Below are positions 43,241 to 53,602 of a stretch of DNA of 57,118 nucleotides, piece by piece (positions within the stretch are counted from its first letter, which is position 1; each line of letters starts with the position of its first letter). The stretch is from NCBI RefSeq assembly GCF_001427785.1, contig NZ_LMHM01000012.1, positions 158,123 through 215,240 of the forward strand, given 5' to 3'. The translations under genes and the position numbers were made by a program. The notes under the pieces are model-generated. The model was not told the origin of the DNA and searched no databases. It was given only the letters and a program-made list of their open reading frames with translations. The DNA is from Lysobacter sp. Root690 (GTDB taxonomy: Bacteria; Pseudomonadota; Gammaproteobacteria; Xanthomonadales; Xanthomonadaceae).

Positions 43241-43786
43241 ATGACTCATCCCCCCAGCCCGCGGATCGACGCCGGCGATACCACCGCCATCGCCCACCCT
43301 TACTTCGCCGGACTGCCGGCGCCGGATTCGAGCGATTTCGAATCGTTGTGCCGGTTCTGCGAAGACCACCGCGTCACCGTACTCGCCTCGCTGCCGTGGG
43401 TCGCCGCCGAGGTCGCCGCGCTCGGCGGGTTCGCCGCGATGCTGCGGCTGGTGCGCCGCCACGGCGGCCGTCGGCTGTATCTGCCGCGCGGCCGCACCGC
43501 GTGTTCGGTGCGCCTGGGCGTGGCCCTGGACGCGCCCACCCACCGGCGCCTGCTCGACCGTGCCAGCGCCGCCGGCACGATCGAGATCCCGTCGGCCTGG
43601 GGCGTGTTCGTCGGCCTGCGCCGGGTCGCGATCCGCGCCGCGGTGCGCGCCGGGCGCAGCCAGCGCGAGGTCGCCCAGAGCTTCGGCGTGACCGAGCGCC
43701 ATCTGCGCCGCGAAGCCGATTCGATCCAACTGGCCGACCGCCCCGCCGCCGATTCGGACGACGCTACCGCCGCGCCCAAGAACTGA
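43241..43786 (+). CDS. orphan Mor-like HTH protein
   Basis: 181 aa. The central region LPWVAAEVAALGGFAAMLRL with RRHGGRRLYLPRG resembles the dimerisation part of the phage Mor activator family. GRSQREVAQSFGVTERHLRR (about 139-158) is its helix-turn-helix. Mor proteins activate middle genes of Mu-like phages, but no phage gene is seen nearby, so this is an orphan, possibly domesticated, regulator. The acidic C-terminus is disordered. The family call is by pattern and moderate. Confidence 0.55.
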   Translation: MTHPPSPRIDAGDTTAIAHPYFAGLPAPDSSDFESLCRFCEDHRVTVLASLPWVAAEVAALGGFAAMLRLVRRHGGRRLYLPRGRTACSVRLGVALDAPTHRRLLDRASAAGTIEIPSAWGVFVGLRRVAIRAAVRAGRSQREVAQSFGVTERHLRREADSIQLADRPAADSDDATAAPKN

Positions 43787-43888
43787 GCGTGGCCCGTCGG
43801 CGCGCGTTCACGGCCGCGCGGCGATCGAGTTCCAATCCGCGCGCGTCCCGTTCCACATCGTTTTCAAGAACAGGCCCGCCGCCTGATG

Positions 43889-44230
43889 TCATGCATTGCC
43901 ATCTTCGGGCCGGCGCAGATCTGATCGGCAGTGAAGACAGACATCGGTCTGATAATTGGTGCATACCCTGTCGTCGGACGGATCGGGGGCCACCCATTGA
44001 TGCGGCGTGTTGCCACAGTTGGGGCAACGGAACTGATCGGCCCGGTTAAGTCGCCGAACGCTGCGCACGCTCAGACCCACCAGAATGAAGATCGCGATGG
44101 CTACTGAAGCGACGACGACGAGGGTCGACTGCGCAAGGCTGCCCAGCAGGGCGATGACAATCGCGATCCAGGTAAGCAGCGGACCGGAATCGGTGGGCGC
44201 CCTCAGCCGGTTGTACCCCGCCAGTTTCAT
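43889..44230 (-). CDS. small membrane protein with zinc-ribbon tail
   Basis: 113 aa. Two hydrophobic helices (about 19-34 and 36-54) are followed by a cytoplasmic tail with CPNCG (Cys69, Cys72) and CLHC (Cys98, Cys101), a typical zinc ribbon. No family name can be given. The base composition is less GC-biased than in neighbours, as for the secreted gene next to it at 44428. Confidence 0.65.
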   Translation of the reverse strand: MKLAGYNRLRAPTDSGPLLTWIAIVIALLGSLAQSTLVVVASVAIAIFILVGLSVRSVRRLNRADQFRCPNCGNTPHQWVAPDPSDDRVCTNYQTDVCLHCRSDLRRPEDGNA

Positions 44231-44427
44231 GCGTCCAGGGTCCCGCGGCGCCTGTGCGGTTCGATGGGCCGCAAGATAGCAGCGCAGAAGACAACCGTTG
44301 CTATCGACACGTTTCGGTTCGCATACCGAGCAGGCCAGATCGTGATCGCAATCAGGATGCTCCGATTACAGGCGCATCCCGACAGCACCATCGGCGCTTG
44401 CGATGGCAGCGGCGAATGGATGGGTGA

Positions 44428-44994
44428 TTAGCGCTTTTTCTTGGCCGGCAATTTGTCGCATTCAAGATCACCGGCGCCCATGTGATCGAATCCAAGCATG
44501 AACAGGTTGGGCGTGCAGTTATTGTCGCCCGCGCATTCCGTGATGCTCACGTCCATGACATTAGCTGGCCGCTGCTTACCGGCGCCCAGGCCCATCAGGA
44601 CCTCGATCTCATGCTTGCTCGTGCCCGGATCGAAATCTATCGATACGTATTGCGCTTCGCCGTGCTCCCACACAATTTCGACGGACTTGATCGGCGCGGG
44701 CAGGGTCTTGGCAACGCGGGCCGGCAGCTCCGGGCCGGCATGATAATTGCCACCGCCATCGCAACCATCGCCCCAATCGATGCGGTCGAAATCGGCGGCG
44801 CAACCGAACTTCTTGTCCTGCACGCCGAAACGCTTTTCGAGCATGCAGCCGAAATCGGTCGCCCGCATTCTGGGCCAGGTCGTCAATTCGGTGGGGGCCA
44901 GCCTGGCGCCAGCGGCCTGGCTGGCGGACGGTGCCGCGGCGAACGCATGTCCCGAGACGAGCATCGATACAGCGACGAATATCCATTTATGCAT
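44428..44994 (-). CDS. secreted hypothetical protein
   Basis: 188 aa from the ATG at 44994, preceded by AAAGGAAGA. A signal peptide (about 1-19, ending GHAFAAA) leads to a mature protein with six cysteines (FGCML, FGCAAD, DGCDGG, ECAGDNNC, ECDK), probably disulfide-bonded in the periplasm. VEIVWEHGEAQYVSIDFDPG reads as a strand pair. The C-terminus is Lys/Arg-rich (KLPAKKKR). Function unknown. Confidence 0.7.
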   Translation of the reverse strand: MHKWIFVAVSMLVSGHAFAAAPSASQAAGARLAPTELTTWPRMRATDFGCMLEKRFGVQDKKFGCAADFDRIDWGDGCDGGGNYHAGPELPARVAKTLPAPIKSVEIVWEHGEAQYVSIDFDPGTSKHEIEVLMGLGAGKQRPANVMDVSITECAGDNNCTPNLFMLGFDHMGAGDLECDKLPAKKKR

Positions 44995-45302
44995 GGCGAG
45001 ATCTTCCTTTGATCGGTTGAGTATCGAAACCAGTAACGGGCCGACGTTCCTGAGTCGGTCGCCCCGGCGTCCATGGTGAGTCTTCGGCCAAGACGAACAC
45101 AGTCTGGGGCCGGCCCTAGTGGACCCACCGCGAGCAGCGCGCCATCCAGGCCAAGCCAGAACGCGGCGGCCGACGCGGCGCGCAACCGGCCCACCCTGCC
45201 TCGCCCGCACTCCCGCACAAACTGAACGCGTCGCGCAGCGGCCACCCGGCCGGTCATCCGCATCGGCGACAATGGCGGCCCTCGCCGCCACCGCCCCGAG
45301 CC
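44995..45302. other. divergent gap before fbp
   Basis: 308 bp between divergent genes. The left part (44995-45060) is AT-richer and probably carries the promoter of the secreted gene. No RNA gene or clear operator is seen. Confidence 0.4.
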
Positions 45303-46358
45303 ATGTCCGCCGCTCTCAATCCCAGCACCAGCCCGATTTCCCTGACCCGTTACCTGATCGAAGAACAGCGCGCCGGGCGTATCAATCCCGACCTGCGCCT
45401 GCTGATCGAGGTCGTCGCCCGCGCCTGCAAGACCATCTCGATCGCGGTCGGCAAGGGCGCGCTGGGCGGCGTGCTCGGCGAAGCCGGCACGCCCGGCGAA
45501 GCCAGCATGAACATCCAGGGCGAGGCGCAGAAGAAGCTCGACGTGCTCAGCAACGAGATCCTGCTCGAAGCCAACGCCTGGGGCGGCCATCTCGCCGGCC
45601 TGGCCTCGGAGGAAATGGACACCTCGCATCCGATCCCCGACGTCTACCCGCGCGGCAACTACCTGCTGCTGTTCGATCCGCTCGACGGCTCCAGCAACAT
45701 CGACGTCAACATTTCGGTCGGCACGATCTTCTCGGTGCTGCGCTGCCCCGACGGCGTCACCCAGGCCGCCGACAAGGACTTCCTGCAGCCCGGCAGCGAA
45801 CAGGTCTGCGCCGGCTACACCACCTACGGCCCGAGCACGATGCTGGTGCTGACCATCGGCAACGGCACTCATTCGTTCACCCTGGACCGCGAAGTCGGCA
45901 GCTTCGTGATGACCACGCGCGGCATGCGCATTCCCGAAGACACCAAGGAATTCGCGGTCAACATGTCCAACCAGCGCCACTGGCAGCCGCCGATGCAGGC
46001 CTATGTGGGCGATCTGCTGGCCGGCAAGGAAGGCCCGCGCGGCAAGGACTTCAACATGCGCTGGGTGGCCTCGATGGTCGCCGACGTGCATCGCATCCTG
46101 ACCCGCGGCGGCATCTTCAGCTATCCGCTCGACGCCAAGTGCGCGGCCCAGGGCGGCAAGCTGCGGCTGATGTACGAGGCCAACCCGATGGCGTTCCTGG
46201 TCGAACAGGCCGGCGGCGCGGCCAGCACCGGCCGCCAGCGCATGCTCGAGGTCGAACCGACCGGCCTGCACATGCGCGTGCCGGTGTTCCTGGGCAGCAA
46301 GAGCGAAGTCGAAACCGCCGTGCGTTACCACCACGAGTACGACGCCGAGCAGGGCTGA
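45303..46358 (+). CDS. fbp: class 1 fructose-1,6-bisphosphatase
   Basis: 351 aa. It hydrolyses fructose-1,6-bisphosphate in gluconeogenesis. The metal-binding core [16 protein letters not shown], the upstream [13 protein letters not shown] and LASEEMD, the substrate loop [14 protein letters not shown] with [16 protein letters not shown], and the C-terminal [16 protein letters not shown]-type segment (here MYEANPMAF) are all in order. Length is normal. It stands alone; a large hairpin follows at 46379-46420. Confidence 0.95.
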   Translation: MSAALNPSTSPISLTRYLIEEQRAGRINPDLRLLIEVVARACKTISIAVGKGALGGVLGEAGTPGEASMNIQGEAQKKLDVLSNEILLEANAWGGHLAGLASEEMDTSHPIPDVYPRGNYLLLFDPLDGSSNIDVNISVGTIFSVLRCPDGVTQAADKDFLQPGSEQVCAGYTTYGPSTMLVLTIGNGTHSFTLDREVGSFVMTTRGMRIPEDTKEFAVNMSNQRHWQPPMQAYVGDLLAGKEGPRGKDFNMRWVASMVADVHRILTRGGIFSYPLDAKCAAQGGKLRLMYEANPMAFLVEQAGGAASTGRQRMLEVEPTGLHMRVPVFLGSKSEVETAVRYHHEYDAEQG

Positions 46359-46378
46359 GCCCGCTCGGGTTTTCGTAT

Positions 46379-46420
46379 CGCGCGACATCGGGCCGCCCCG
46401 GCGGGACCCGATGTCGCGCG
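46379..46420. repeat. perfect 14-bp hairpin after fbp
   Basis: CGCGCGACATCGGG (46379-46392) pairs fully with CCCGATGTCGCGCG (46407-46420), loop 14 nt. There is no T-tract directly after, but a smaller CCCG-CT-CGGG-TTTT sits just before it. Likely a transcript end or stabiliser. Confidence 0.6.
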
Positions 46421-46625
46421 CCCGGCAACCCGGTTCGACCCACCGCCGGTCGGCTGAATGGCGACGCGCGCTTGTCGCGCGTGCCGATTCGTCCCAGGCT
46501 CGGGCGATGTCGCTTAAACGCGCCGCGCCCGCCGCACCGGCCGCCGATGACCGGCTTTTGCCGCGCCCCGCGTTTGCCTAAGGACTTGCAGGTGCTGGCG
46601 CATTTGCGCCGGCGGGGAAGCTTCG

Positions 46626-48089
<1,464 letters not shown>

Positions 48090-48137
48090 CGCCTATCACG
48101 CATAATTTCCGGACTAACCAAGACTGGGGAGTCAGGG

Positions 48138-48806
48138 ATGAAGCCAAGGATTTCGGTCAACCAACTCGGCGAATACATGATGGCCACGCCGTCGCGGCGG
48201 CGGCAGATCGTCAGGGACCAGAAGAACCCGCCGCTGTTCAAATCCACCCGCTACCGCGACGCGCGCGAAGTCATCGCCGATCACATCGCCTCGAACATGG
48301 TCGACGACGCGGCCGCGCTGGCCGCGGCCGAAGCGCTGCGCGAGAACACCGACGGCAGCGACTTCGCGATCCAGGACCGGATCCATTCGGCGCATGCGAT
48401 CACCGCGTTCCTGGATATCTGCGAAGACATGAAGATCGGCGCGCTGACCGCGGTGCGGGTCGATACCTTTTCCAGCGACGGGCTGGAACTGGCCGGGGTA
48501 AAAGTGGTGATGCGTCCGGAAGCCTTGCTGCTGGACCCGGAGACGCAGGAGGTCGTCGGCTGCGTCAAGCTGCACTTCTCGCGCACCCAGCCATTGGATG
48601 GCCGCAGCGCCGCCTACGTCGCGACCGCGCTGCGCGCGCACCTGGAGCAGAACCTGTCGGCGCCCGGGACGGTCAATCCGGATCGCTGCTACGTCGTCGA
48701 TATCGCCACCCGCAGCATTCTGAGCGCGCCGAAGGCCAACAAACGCCGGCTCGGCGATCTTGGCGCGGCGTGCGAGGAGATCAAGGATCGGTGGGTGGGG
48801 GTTTGA
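48138..48806 (+). CDS. conserved hypothetical, start MKPRISVNQLGEYM
   Basis: 222 aa, preceded by GGGGAGTC. The opening MKPRISVNQLGEYMMATPSR plus RRQIVRDQKNPPLF, then STRYRDAREVIADHI, is a recurrent but unnamed N-terminus. The centre is helical, and the second half is a strand-rich domain (LELAGVKVVMRPEALLLDPE, VGCVKLHFSRTQPL). No membrane or signal segment. The next gene, on the same strand 125 bp on, is a HEPN protein, so the two may act together, but neither operon nor partnership is proven. Confidence 0.7.
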   Translation: MKPRISVNQLGEYMMATPSRRRQIVRDQKNPPLFKSTRYRDAREVIADHIASNMVDDAAALAAAEALRENTDGSDFAIQDRIHSAHAITAFLDICEDMKIGALTAVRVDTFSSDGLELAGVKVVMRPEALLLDPETQEVVGCVKLHFSRTQPLDGRSAAYVATALRAHLEQNLSAPGTVNPDRCYVVDIATRSILSAPKANKRRLGDLGAACEEIKDRWVGV

Positions 48807-48931
48807 TTCCTGCGCGACAAGGCGCGGCCGTTGCGTACACCGCGACGGTCGCGCGCTCGATTCTCGTCATTTTATGCGGCCGACGAAACCACCACCCTGC
48901 ATGGCCATCGACCCGGGTTTGCGATCCGTCC

Positions 48932-49702
48932 ATGGCTCGAACTGAAGCGCACACACCTGCACCCGATGCCGGAGCGGTCGGTCCTGGCCCACGGCAAACG
49001 CCGCCGGCGTTGATCGATCATCCCGCGCTGAAAACGCTGCTCGCCGATTTTAAAGCGTATGCGCAGTCCGGATTGAGCGCCGTCCAATCCGGACGCAAGC
49101 AGTTCAATGCGTCCGAGGCGTCGCTCTATGCCGCCGCCGTCATGGAACGAGTGGTCGCGGTGGACGACACGATGGCTTCGCTGCATATCGCATCGACGTA
49201 CCTGCACGAACTGTCCACGCAAGCCGAGTCAGCGACGGCGCTGCACCGCTACCACTACGAGAATTTCATTCTTCGAACGATCGGCGGTATCGACCGTGTT
49301 TACCGGCTGATCGGCGCGGTATTGCGGCTCGATCCAAGACGCTACGACTCGTCCACGGGCAATCGCCATGTGGACCAATACGTGCAACTTCATCATCCTG
49401 GTTTGCACGCGTCGGTCGCGGCCATCCACGACCTGGGCGAGCATTATCGGGCGATCCGGAACGCATTGATTCATGCCGACCCATACTCGAACCGCGATCT
49501 TTGCATGTTCGATACAGCGCACAGGCTGGGCGATCGTTTCGAACCTATCGATACGCCTGCGCTTTATCGAGACTGCATGCGCCAACGCTGCGACGAAGTG
49601 GATACGCGGCTCGCGCAATTGCAGGCCGCGATAAGCACAGTGCTCGACCAGCTCGCGCCGCTGCTGCGAAACGGCGCGGCCGTGGCCGCGCAAACTCGCT
49701 GA
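48932..49702 (+). CDS. HEPN-domain protein, Cthe_2314-like
   Basis: 256 aa from the ATG at 48932; sequence upstream of this codon in the same frame belongs to overlapping genes. The domain is all-helical, with HRYHYENFILRTIGGIDRVY, then LHASVAAIHDLGEHYRAIRN and the RNALIHAD motif (Arg176, His181), which fits the Rx4-6H RNase motif of HEPN proteins. Looser codon use than its neighbours suggests transfer. HEPN proteins often act in toxin or defence modules; an RNase role is inferred. No clear antitoxin such as MNT is next to it. Confidence 0.65.
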   Translation: MARTEAHTPAPDAGAVGPGPRQTPPALIDHPALKTLLADFKAYAQSGLSAVQSGRKQFNASEASLYAAAVMERVVAVDDTMASLHIASTYLHELSTQAESATALHRYHYENFILRTIGGIDRVYRLIGAVLRLDPRRYDSSTGNRHVDQYVQLHHPGLHASVAAIHDLGEHYRAIRNALIHADPYSNRDLCMFDTAHRLGDRFEPIDTPALYRDCMRQRCDEVDTRLAQLQAAISTVLDQLAPLLRNGAAVAAQTR

Positions 49703-49726
49703 AGTTCATCGGGCGACACTCACCGC

Positions 49727-51052
49727 TCAAAACGACCGCGACCCGCGCATCGAAAACACGAAGTTAGGCGCATCGGGCGTCAGCCCCGCGGCGAGTTGTC
49801 CGTTGAGCGTCCAGCCCGAGGGCAACACGTAGCTCGCGCCGATGTTGAACGTGGTCGAGTTGCTGGAGCTGCCCGGCACGCGCCGTTTTTCGCCGCCCGG
49901 CGCGGTCAGGTGGGTGGCGCCGGTGACCGCGGTGGCGACGGCGAAACTCACTGCGGAGCGATCGTTGAGGGCGATCGCCAGGCCGCCGCTGAGCTGGATG
50001 CTGTTGCCCAGCTCGACCCGCGCGGGCGAAACCTGTTCGGCCACCGGCGAGATGTCGTCGAAATCGGTCGGCTGGTTGTAGGTGTAGCCCAGGTTGCCGA
50101 ACAGGATCACCGGGTCGTAGGTGCGCAGCGCCGATACGTTGACCGTCGCGGCCCAGATGCCCGAACCGGTCGGCAGGTCCTCGGGGATGTTGAGGTTGTT
50201 GTTGTCGCCGTCGGGCTGGATCAGCTTCAGCCCGAACGGGTCGCGCCCGGTCGGCGCGCGCACGCGCACGCTGGTGACGATATCGGGCCAGCGCTGCGAT
50301 TCCTTTACCCATTGGTAGTACGCGGCGATGCTGGCATCGCCGATGCCCTGAGAGCGCATGCGCACTTCGCTGACCACGCTGGACGCGCCGCCGGCGCCGC
50401 CGCTGACGAAACGCGAGTCGCGGTAGACGTACGGCAGGCTGGCCTCGATGCTGAGTCGGTCGCTGAGGCCGTAGCGGCCACTGAGTTCGAAGGTGCCGAC
50501 GCTGGCCTTGGTCTGGTCCAGGTTGATGCTGCCCAGGAAGATCGCGTCCAGCGCCAGGAAGCCGCTCAACGCCAGTTGCCGGCGGTCGTAATAGCTGTAG
50601 CTGAAACCGGTGTCGAGAGTGAACTTGCGTTCGAACAGCGGCGCGTGTTCGCGCACGACCAGGGCCTTTTCCTGTTCGCGGCGCTGCGCATCCTCGGCGC
50701 GCTGGGTCTGGCCGACCTGCACCGGCGCATCGTCCTCGTCGTCGCGCGCGGCGCTCGCCGAGGCCTTGCGTTGCGCCTGTTCGGCCAGATCGCGCGCGCT
50801 GTCGGTCGCATCGTCTTGCTGCGCGAGCGACGGCGGCGCGCCGCTCAGGCCGCGTCCGCGCTGGGTCAGTTCGAGGTCGTCGACCTGACCGCGCAATCGT
50901 TCGATCTCGGCTTTCTGCGCGGCCAGTTCGCGGCTCATGTCGAGCATGCGCTGGTGCAGCGACTTGAAATCGGCGGCGGCTTCGTCGGCATGGGCCGGCG
51001 CGCTCAGGGCGAGCGCGAGGGCGACGGACAGTGGAGCGAGCAGAGGGCGCAT
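49727..51052 (-). CDS. fapF: FapF-like amyloid secretion pore
   Basis: 441 aa. Signal peptide (about 1-22, PAHADE) leads to a coiled coil (about 27-62, LHQRMLDMSRELAAQKAEIE), a disordered Gln/Ala/Glu linker, and an outer-membrane barrel from about residue 145 (FTLDTGFSYSYYDRRQLALS to FVFSMRGSRSF). FapF is a trimeric pore whose N-terminal coiled coil plugs and organises the channel for fibre export. The terminal Phe fits barrel assembly. It is the last gene of the seven-gene operon, 36 bp after fapE. Confidence 0.85.
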   Translation of the reverse strand: MRPLLAPLSVALALALSAPAHADEAAADFKSLHQRMLDMSRELAAQKAEIERLRGQVDDLELTQRGRGLSGAPPSLAQQDDATDSARDLAEQAQRKASASAARDDEDDAPVQVGQTQRAEDAQRREQEKALVVREHAPLFERKFTLDTGFSYSYYDRRQLALSGFLALDAIFLGSINLDQTKASVGTFELSGRYGLSDRLSIEASLPYVYRDSRFVSGGAGGASSVVSEVRMRSQGIGDASIAAYYQWVKESQRWPDIVTSVRVRAPTGRDPFGLKLIQPDGDNNNLNIPEDLPTGSGIWAATVNVSALRTYDPVILFGNLGYTYNQPTDFDDISPVAEQVSPARVELGNSIQLSGGLAIALNDRSAVSFAVATAVTGATHLTAPGGEKRRVPGSSSNSTTFNIGASYVLPSGWTLNGQLAAGLTPDAPNFVFSMRGSRSF

Positions 51053-51088
51053 GGTCTCGGCGTCCGTGACAAGAGGGAGGGAAGACGA

Positions 51089-51853
51089 TCAGCGCGGCAA
51101 TGCACGCAGGCCGTCCAGGGCCTGCTGCAAGCCGAGTTGCCGACTCAGTTCCGGAGTGATCGCCGAGGTCACGATCCGCAGCTGCATGCGATTGCTCGCG
51201 TCCACGCCGTTGCCGGCGATGCGGCCAAGCTGGGCGATGCCGCCGCTGGCGCCGGGATCCAGACGTTGTTGCAGCGATGCGCCGGGGCCGTCGACGGCGA
51301 CGCGCGCGCCGCCATCGAGGAAGGTGATCCGCGCGCTCATCGCGCCGGCGCTGGCCTGGCTGTGCGACTGGCCGTTGAAGCCGGCGGCATCGGCGCGATC
51401 GACGAATCCGATCGAGGTCAGGTTGCCCAGACGATTGCCGTCGCCGGCGATCTGCGCGATCTGGCCGATGCCGCGCACCTGCACCGATTCGGCGCCGCGC
51501 GCGCTCGCGCCGGCGGCGCCCGCGGCGATCGGTGCATCGCCGGCATCGGCGCCGCTGCGCGCATCGACCTGAACATCGAAGCCGCCGCCGCGACGCTCGA
51601 CCAGCAACGAGCCGCTGGCGAAGGCGTTACCGTGCTGCGGCGTGTTGAGGCTGGACACCAGGTCCACGCGCAGGCCGACCAGCATCTGCGCGCCGAAGTA
51701 TTTGCCGCTGATCGTGGCCAGGGTGGCGTCGTCGACGACATACGCGGTCAACGCATGCGCTTTCAAAGGTGGCAGGGCGGCCGCGGGTTGCCACGCGGCC
51801 GCCGCTGCCAAGAGGGCCGAGAACAACGTCGGGGGGAGTAGTGGACAGTTCAT
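51089..51853 (-). CDS. fapE: FapE-like secreted amyloid accessory protein
   Basis: 254 aa from the ATG at 51853; a TTG 33 bp upstream overlaps fapD and is the alternative. Signal peptide of about 27 residues. Two copies of an Asn/Gln/Gly repeat resemble the subunit repeats: VRGIGQIAQIAGDGNRLGNL (about 127-145) and SGGIAQLGRIAGNGVDASN (about 203-221). GQIAQIAGDGN-N-T matches what is expected of FapE. In Pseudomonas FapE is a minor fibre or periplasmic component. The position between fapD and fapF fits the fapDEF order. Confidence 0.75.
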   Translation of the reverse strand: MNCPLLPPTLFSALLAAAAAWQPAAALPPLKAHALTAYVVDDATLATISGKYFGAQMLVGLRVDLVSSLNTPQHGNAFASGSLLVERRGGGFDVQVDARSGADAGDAPIAAGAAGASARGAESVQVRGIGQIAQIAGDGNRLGNLTSIGFVDRADAAGFNGQSHSQASAGAMSARITFLDGGARVAVDGPGASLQQRLDPGASGGIAQLGRIAGNGVDASNRMQLRIVTSAITPELSRQLGLQQALDGLRALPR

Positions 51854-51882
51854 CGGACACCTCGAAAACATGCGAAACGACG

Positions 51883-52620
51883 TCAAAAAAGATCGGTGAT
51901 CACCAACCCGAACTCGACCACGCGCGGTGGCGCGGTGACACGGTCGAGCGCGTCCACGCGTCGCTGCAACGCGGGCGAGCTGCGGCTGTTGACCAGATAA
52001 GAATCGGCGCGCATGGGTTGGTCGCCGACCACGGCCAGCACGATGCCGTTCCAGCCGCGCGCGAAATCCGCTTCCTGCATGACCCGGTGGCCGAGCGCCG
52101 GATCGGCGACGAACACCCGCCCGCCGGCCGCGCCCTTGACCACGACGAAATGGCGATAGCCCTTGAGATCGAGCAGCGCGATCACCGGCATCTGCAAGCG
52201 GTACAAGGCGTCGGCGTCAATGCGGAAGCCGTGCGCGCGCATGCCGATGCTCTCGACGTAGCGTTTCATGTCGAGCATCGAGAAACCGTTGCGCACCACT
52301 TCCTTGGGATCGACCCCGACCATCATCTTCTTGATCAGCTCCGGCTCGCTGACGTCCAGGCCGTAGCCGTAATGCAACAGGCTCGCCAATGCCGCCGAGC
52401 CGCAGCTGAAGTCGTAGCGCTGGCGCAGCAGTTCGCGGTAACGCAGATCGCGCAGCGTACGCATCGGCTTGAGCACCGGCATGCCGCCGTTGCCGGTCAG
52501 GCGGGTCAGGTCGACCGTGGCGCGGCTGTCGTCCGCGCGCTGCGCGCGAACGGCGCCGCAATGCAGCGCGGCGAGGGTCGCGATGGCGACGGCGATCAGC
52601 GAGGCTCGGTGTACGGTCAT
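51883..52620 (-). CDS. fapD: FapD-like C39 peptidase
   Basis: 245 aa, signal peptide about 1-27. It is a papain-like C39 peptidase, as in the FapD component of functional amyloid operons. The oxyanion Gln67 and catalytic Cys73 lie in LLRQRYDFSCGSAALASLL. His157 is in DLKGYRHFVVVKG and Asp173 in VFVADPALGH. In bacteriocin exporters C39 domains cut double-glycine leaders, but here it is a stand-alone periplasmic protein, as in Pseudomonas. The ribosome site is weak. It lies 89 bp after the second subunit gene. Confidence 0.88.
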   Translation of the reverse strand: MTVHRASLIAVAIATLAALHCGAVRAQRADDSRATVDLTRLTGNGGMPVLKPMRTLRDLRYRELLRQRYDFSCGSAALASLLHYGYGLDVSEPELIKKMMVGVDPKEVVRNGFSMLDMKRYVESIGMRAHGFRIDADALYRLQMPVIALLDLKGYRHFVVVKGAAGGRVFVADPALGHRVMQEADFARGWNGIVLAVVGDQPMRADSYLVNSRSSPALQRRVDALDRVTAPPRVVEFGLVITDLF

Positions 52621-52660
52621 GGCGGGACGGCACCTGGACGTTGCGCGATCGAAGCGGGAG

Positions 52661-52689
52661 CCACGGTGCCCGCGGCGCGGCCACCGTGG
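52661..52689. repeat. hairpin after second amyloid subunit gene
   Basis: CCACGGTG (52661-52668) and CACCGTGG (52682-52689) pair perfectly around a 13-nt GC-rich loop, 20 bp after the stop of the subunit gene. It may stabilise the upstream mRNA. Confidence 0.5.
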
Positions 52690-52709
52690 TGGTTGCGGTG
52701 AAACCAGGT

Positions 52710-53528
52710 TCAGTCGCCGCAGCCGCTGCCGCAGGTCGGCGGCGGCGGCGGTGGCGCGCAGGCGCCGCACGACGCGGTCGCGATCGACAGGCCGTTGTGC
52801 TGCAGGTTGCCGACGCCGGAGGCGACGTTGACGCCGATGTTCCCCTGCGCGCCGGACAGCGCATTGCCGTCGAGCGAGGCGTACAGGTCCAGGCTCAGGC
52901 GACGGCCGTCGCTGTCGAGCAGGTTCGAGATCGCCAGTTGTTCGCTGTCGGCGGTCGCGATGGCCAGACGGCCGGAGCTGTTGACCGATGCGGCCATGCC
53001 GTTGCCTTGCGCATTGCCCACGCCCGCGGCGACGTTGACGCCGATGTTGCCCTTGGCGTTGGACAACGCGTTGCCGTCGAGGGTGGCGTCGTAGTACGTG
53101 TGATCGGTGTTGGTGGTGGCGTAGTTGCCCAGGCTGGCCTGGCTGCCGAACACCATCGCCGAGGCGAACACTTTTTCGCCGTCCACCGCCGACAGCGCGG
53201 TGTCGTTGGCCTGGGCGTTGCCGACGCCGGCGGCGACGTTGGCGCCGATGTTGCCTTGCGCATCCGACAGCGCGTCGCCGCCGAGGTGCGCGTCGTGATC
53301 GCCGTCGCCGAGCGAGCTGTTGAGCAAGGTCGTCTGGTCCTGATCGACGGTCGCCGCCGATTCGGACGCGACGCGGATCTTGCCGCGGACCTTGACCCGG
53401 CCCGATACATCGATCTGATTGCTGATGAAGGTGGCGCTGTCGATGACGGCATCGTCGCCTTCGGCTAAGGCCGGCAGGGCAATGCCCGAGGCCAGCGCGA
53501 TCGCCAGCAACGTGGTGTGCAGTTTCAT
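52710..53528 (-). CDS. fapC: Fap-type amyloid subunit, three repeats (FapC position)
   Basis: 272 aa from the ATG at 53528, with GGAG before it. After the signal peptide (about 1-22) and a charged segment, three repeats lie at 85-113, 153-181 and 222-250, each built as ALS-AQGNIG-NVAAGVGN-Q-N--A. Linkers of about 40 residues separate them. The C-terminus has CGAC (254-257), then six prolines and a second pair, CGSGC. Three Asn/Gln-rich repeats, variable linkers and a terminal CxxC define FapC/FapB. The symbol is assigned by order beside fapD. R1 is nearly identical to that of the upstream subunit. Confidence 0.85.
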   Translation of the reverse strand: MKLHTTLLAIALASGIALPALAEGDDAVIDSATFISNQIDVSGRVKVRGKIRVASESAATVDQDQTTLLNSSLGDGDHDAHLGGDALSDAQGNIGANVAAGVGNAQANDTALSAVDGEKVFASAMVFGSQASLGNYATTNTDHTYYDATLDGNALSNAKGNIGVNVAAGVGNAQGNGMAASVNSSGRLAIATADSEQLAISNLLDSDGRRLSLDLYASLDGNALSGAQGNIGVNVASGVGNLQHNGLSIATASCGACAPPPPPPTCGSGCGD

Positions 53529-53567
53529 GTGCGTTCTCCGGGGGGAAACGGATGGAATGCGGGCGGG

Positions 53568-53597
53568 TCGCGGCCGCGGCGCACGCCGCGGCCGCGA
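53568..53597. repeat. strong hairpin after first amyloid subunit gene
   Basis: TCGCGGCCGCGGC pairs with GCCGCGGCCGCGA through a 4-nt loop, six bases after the subunit stop. It could raise the stability of the subunit transcript or reduce read-through. Confidence 0.6.
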
Positions 53598-53602
53598 ACG
53601 CA

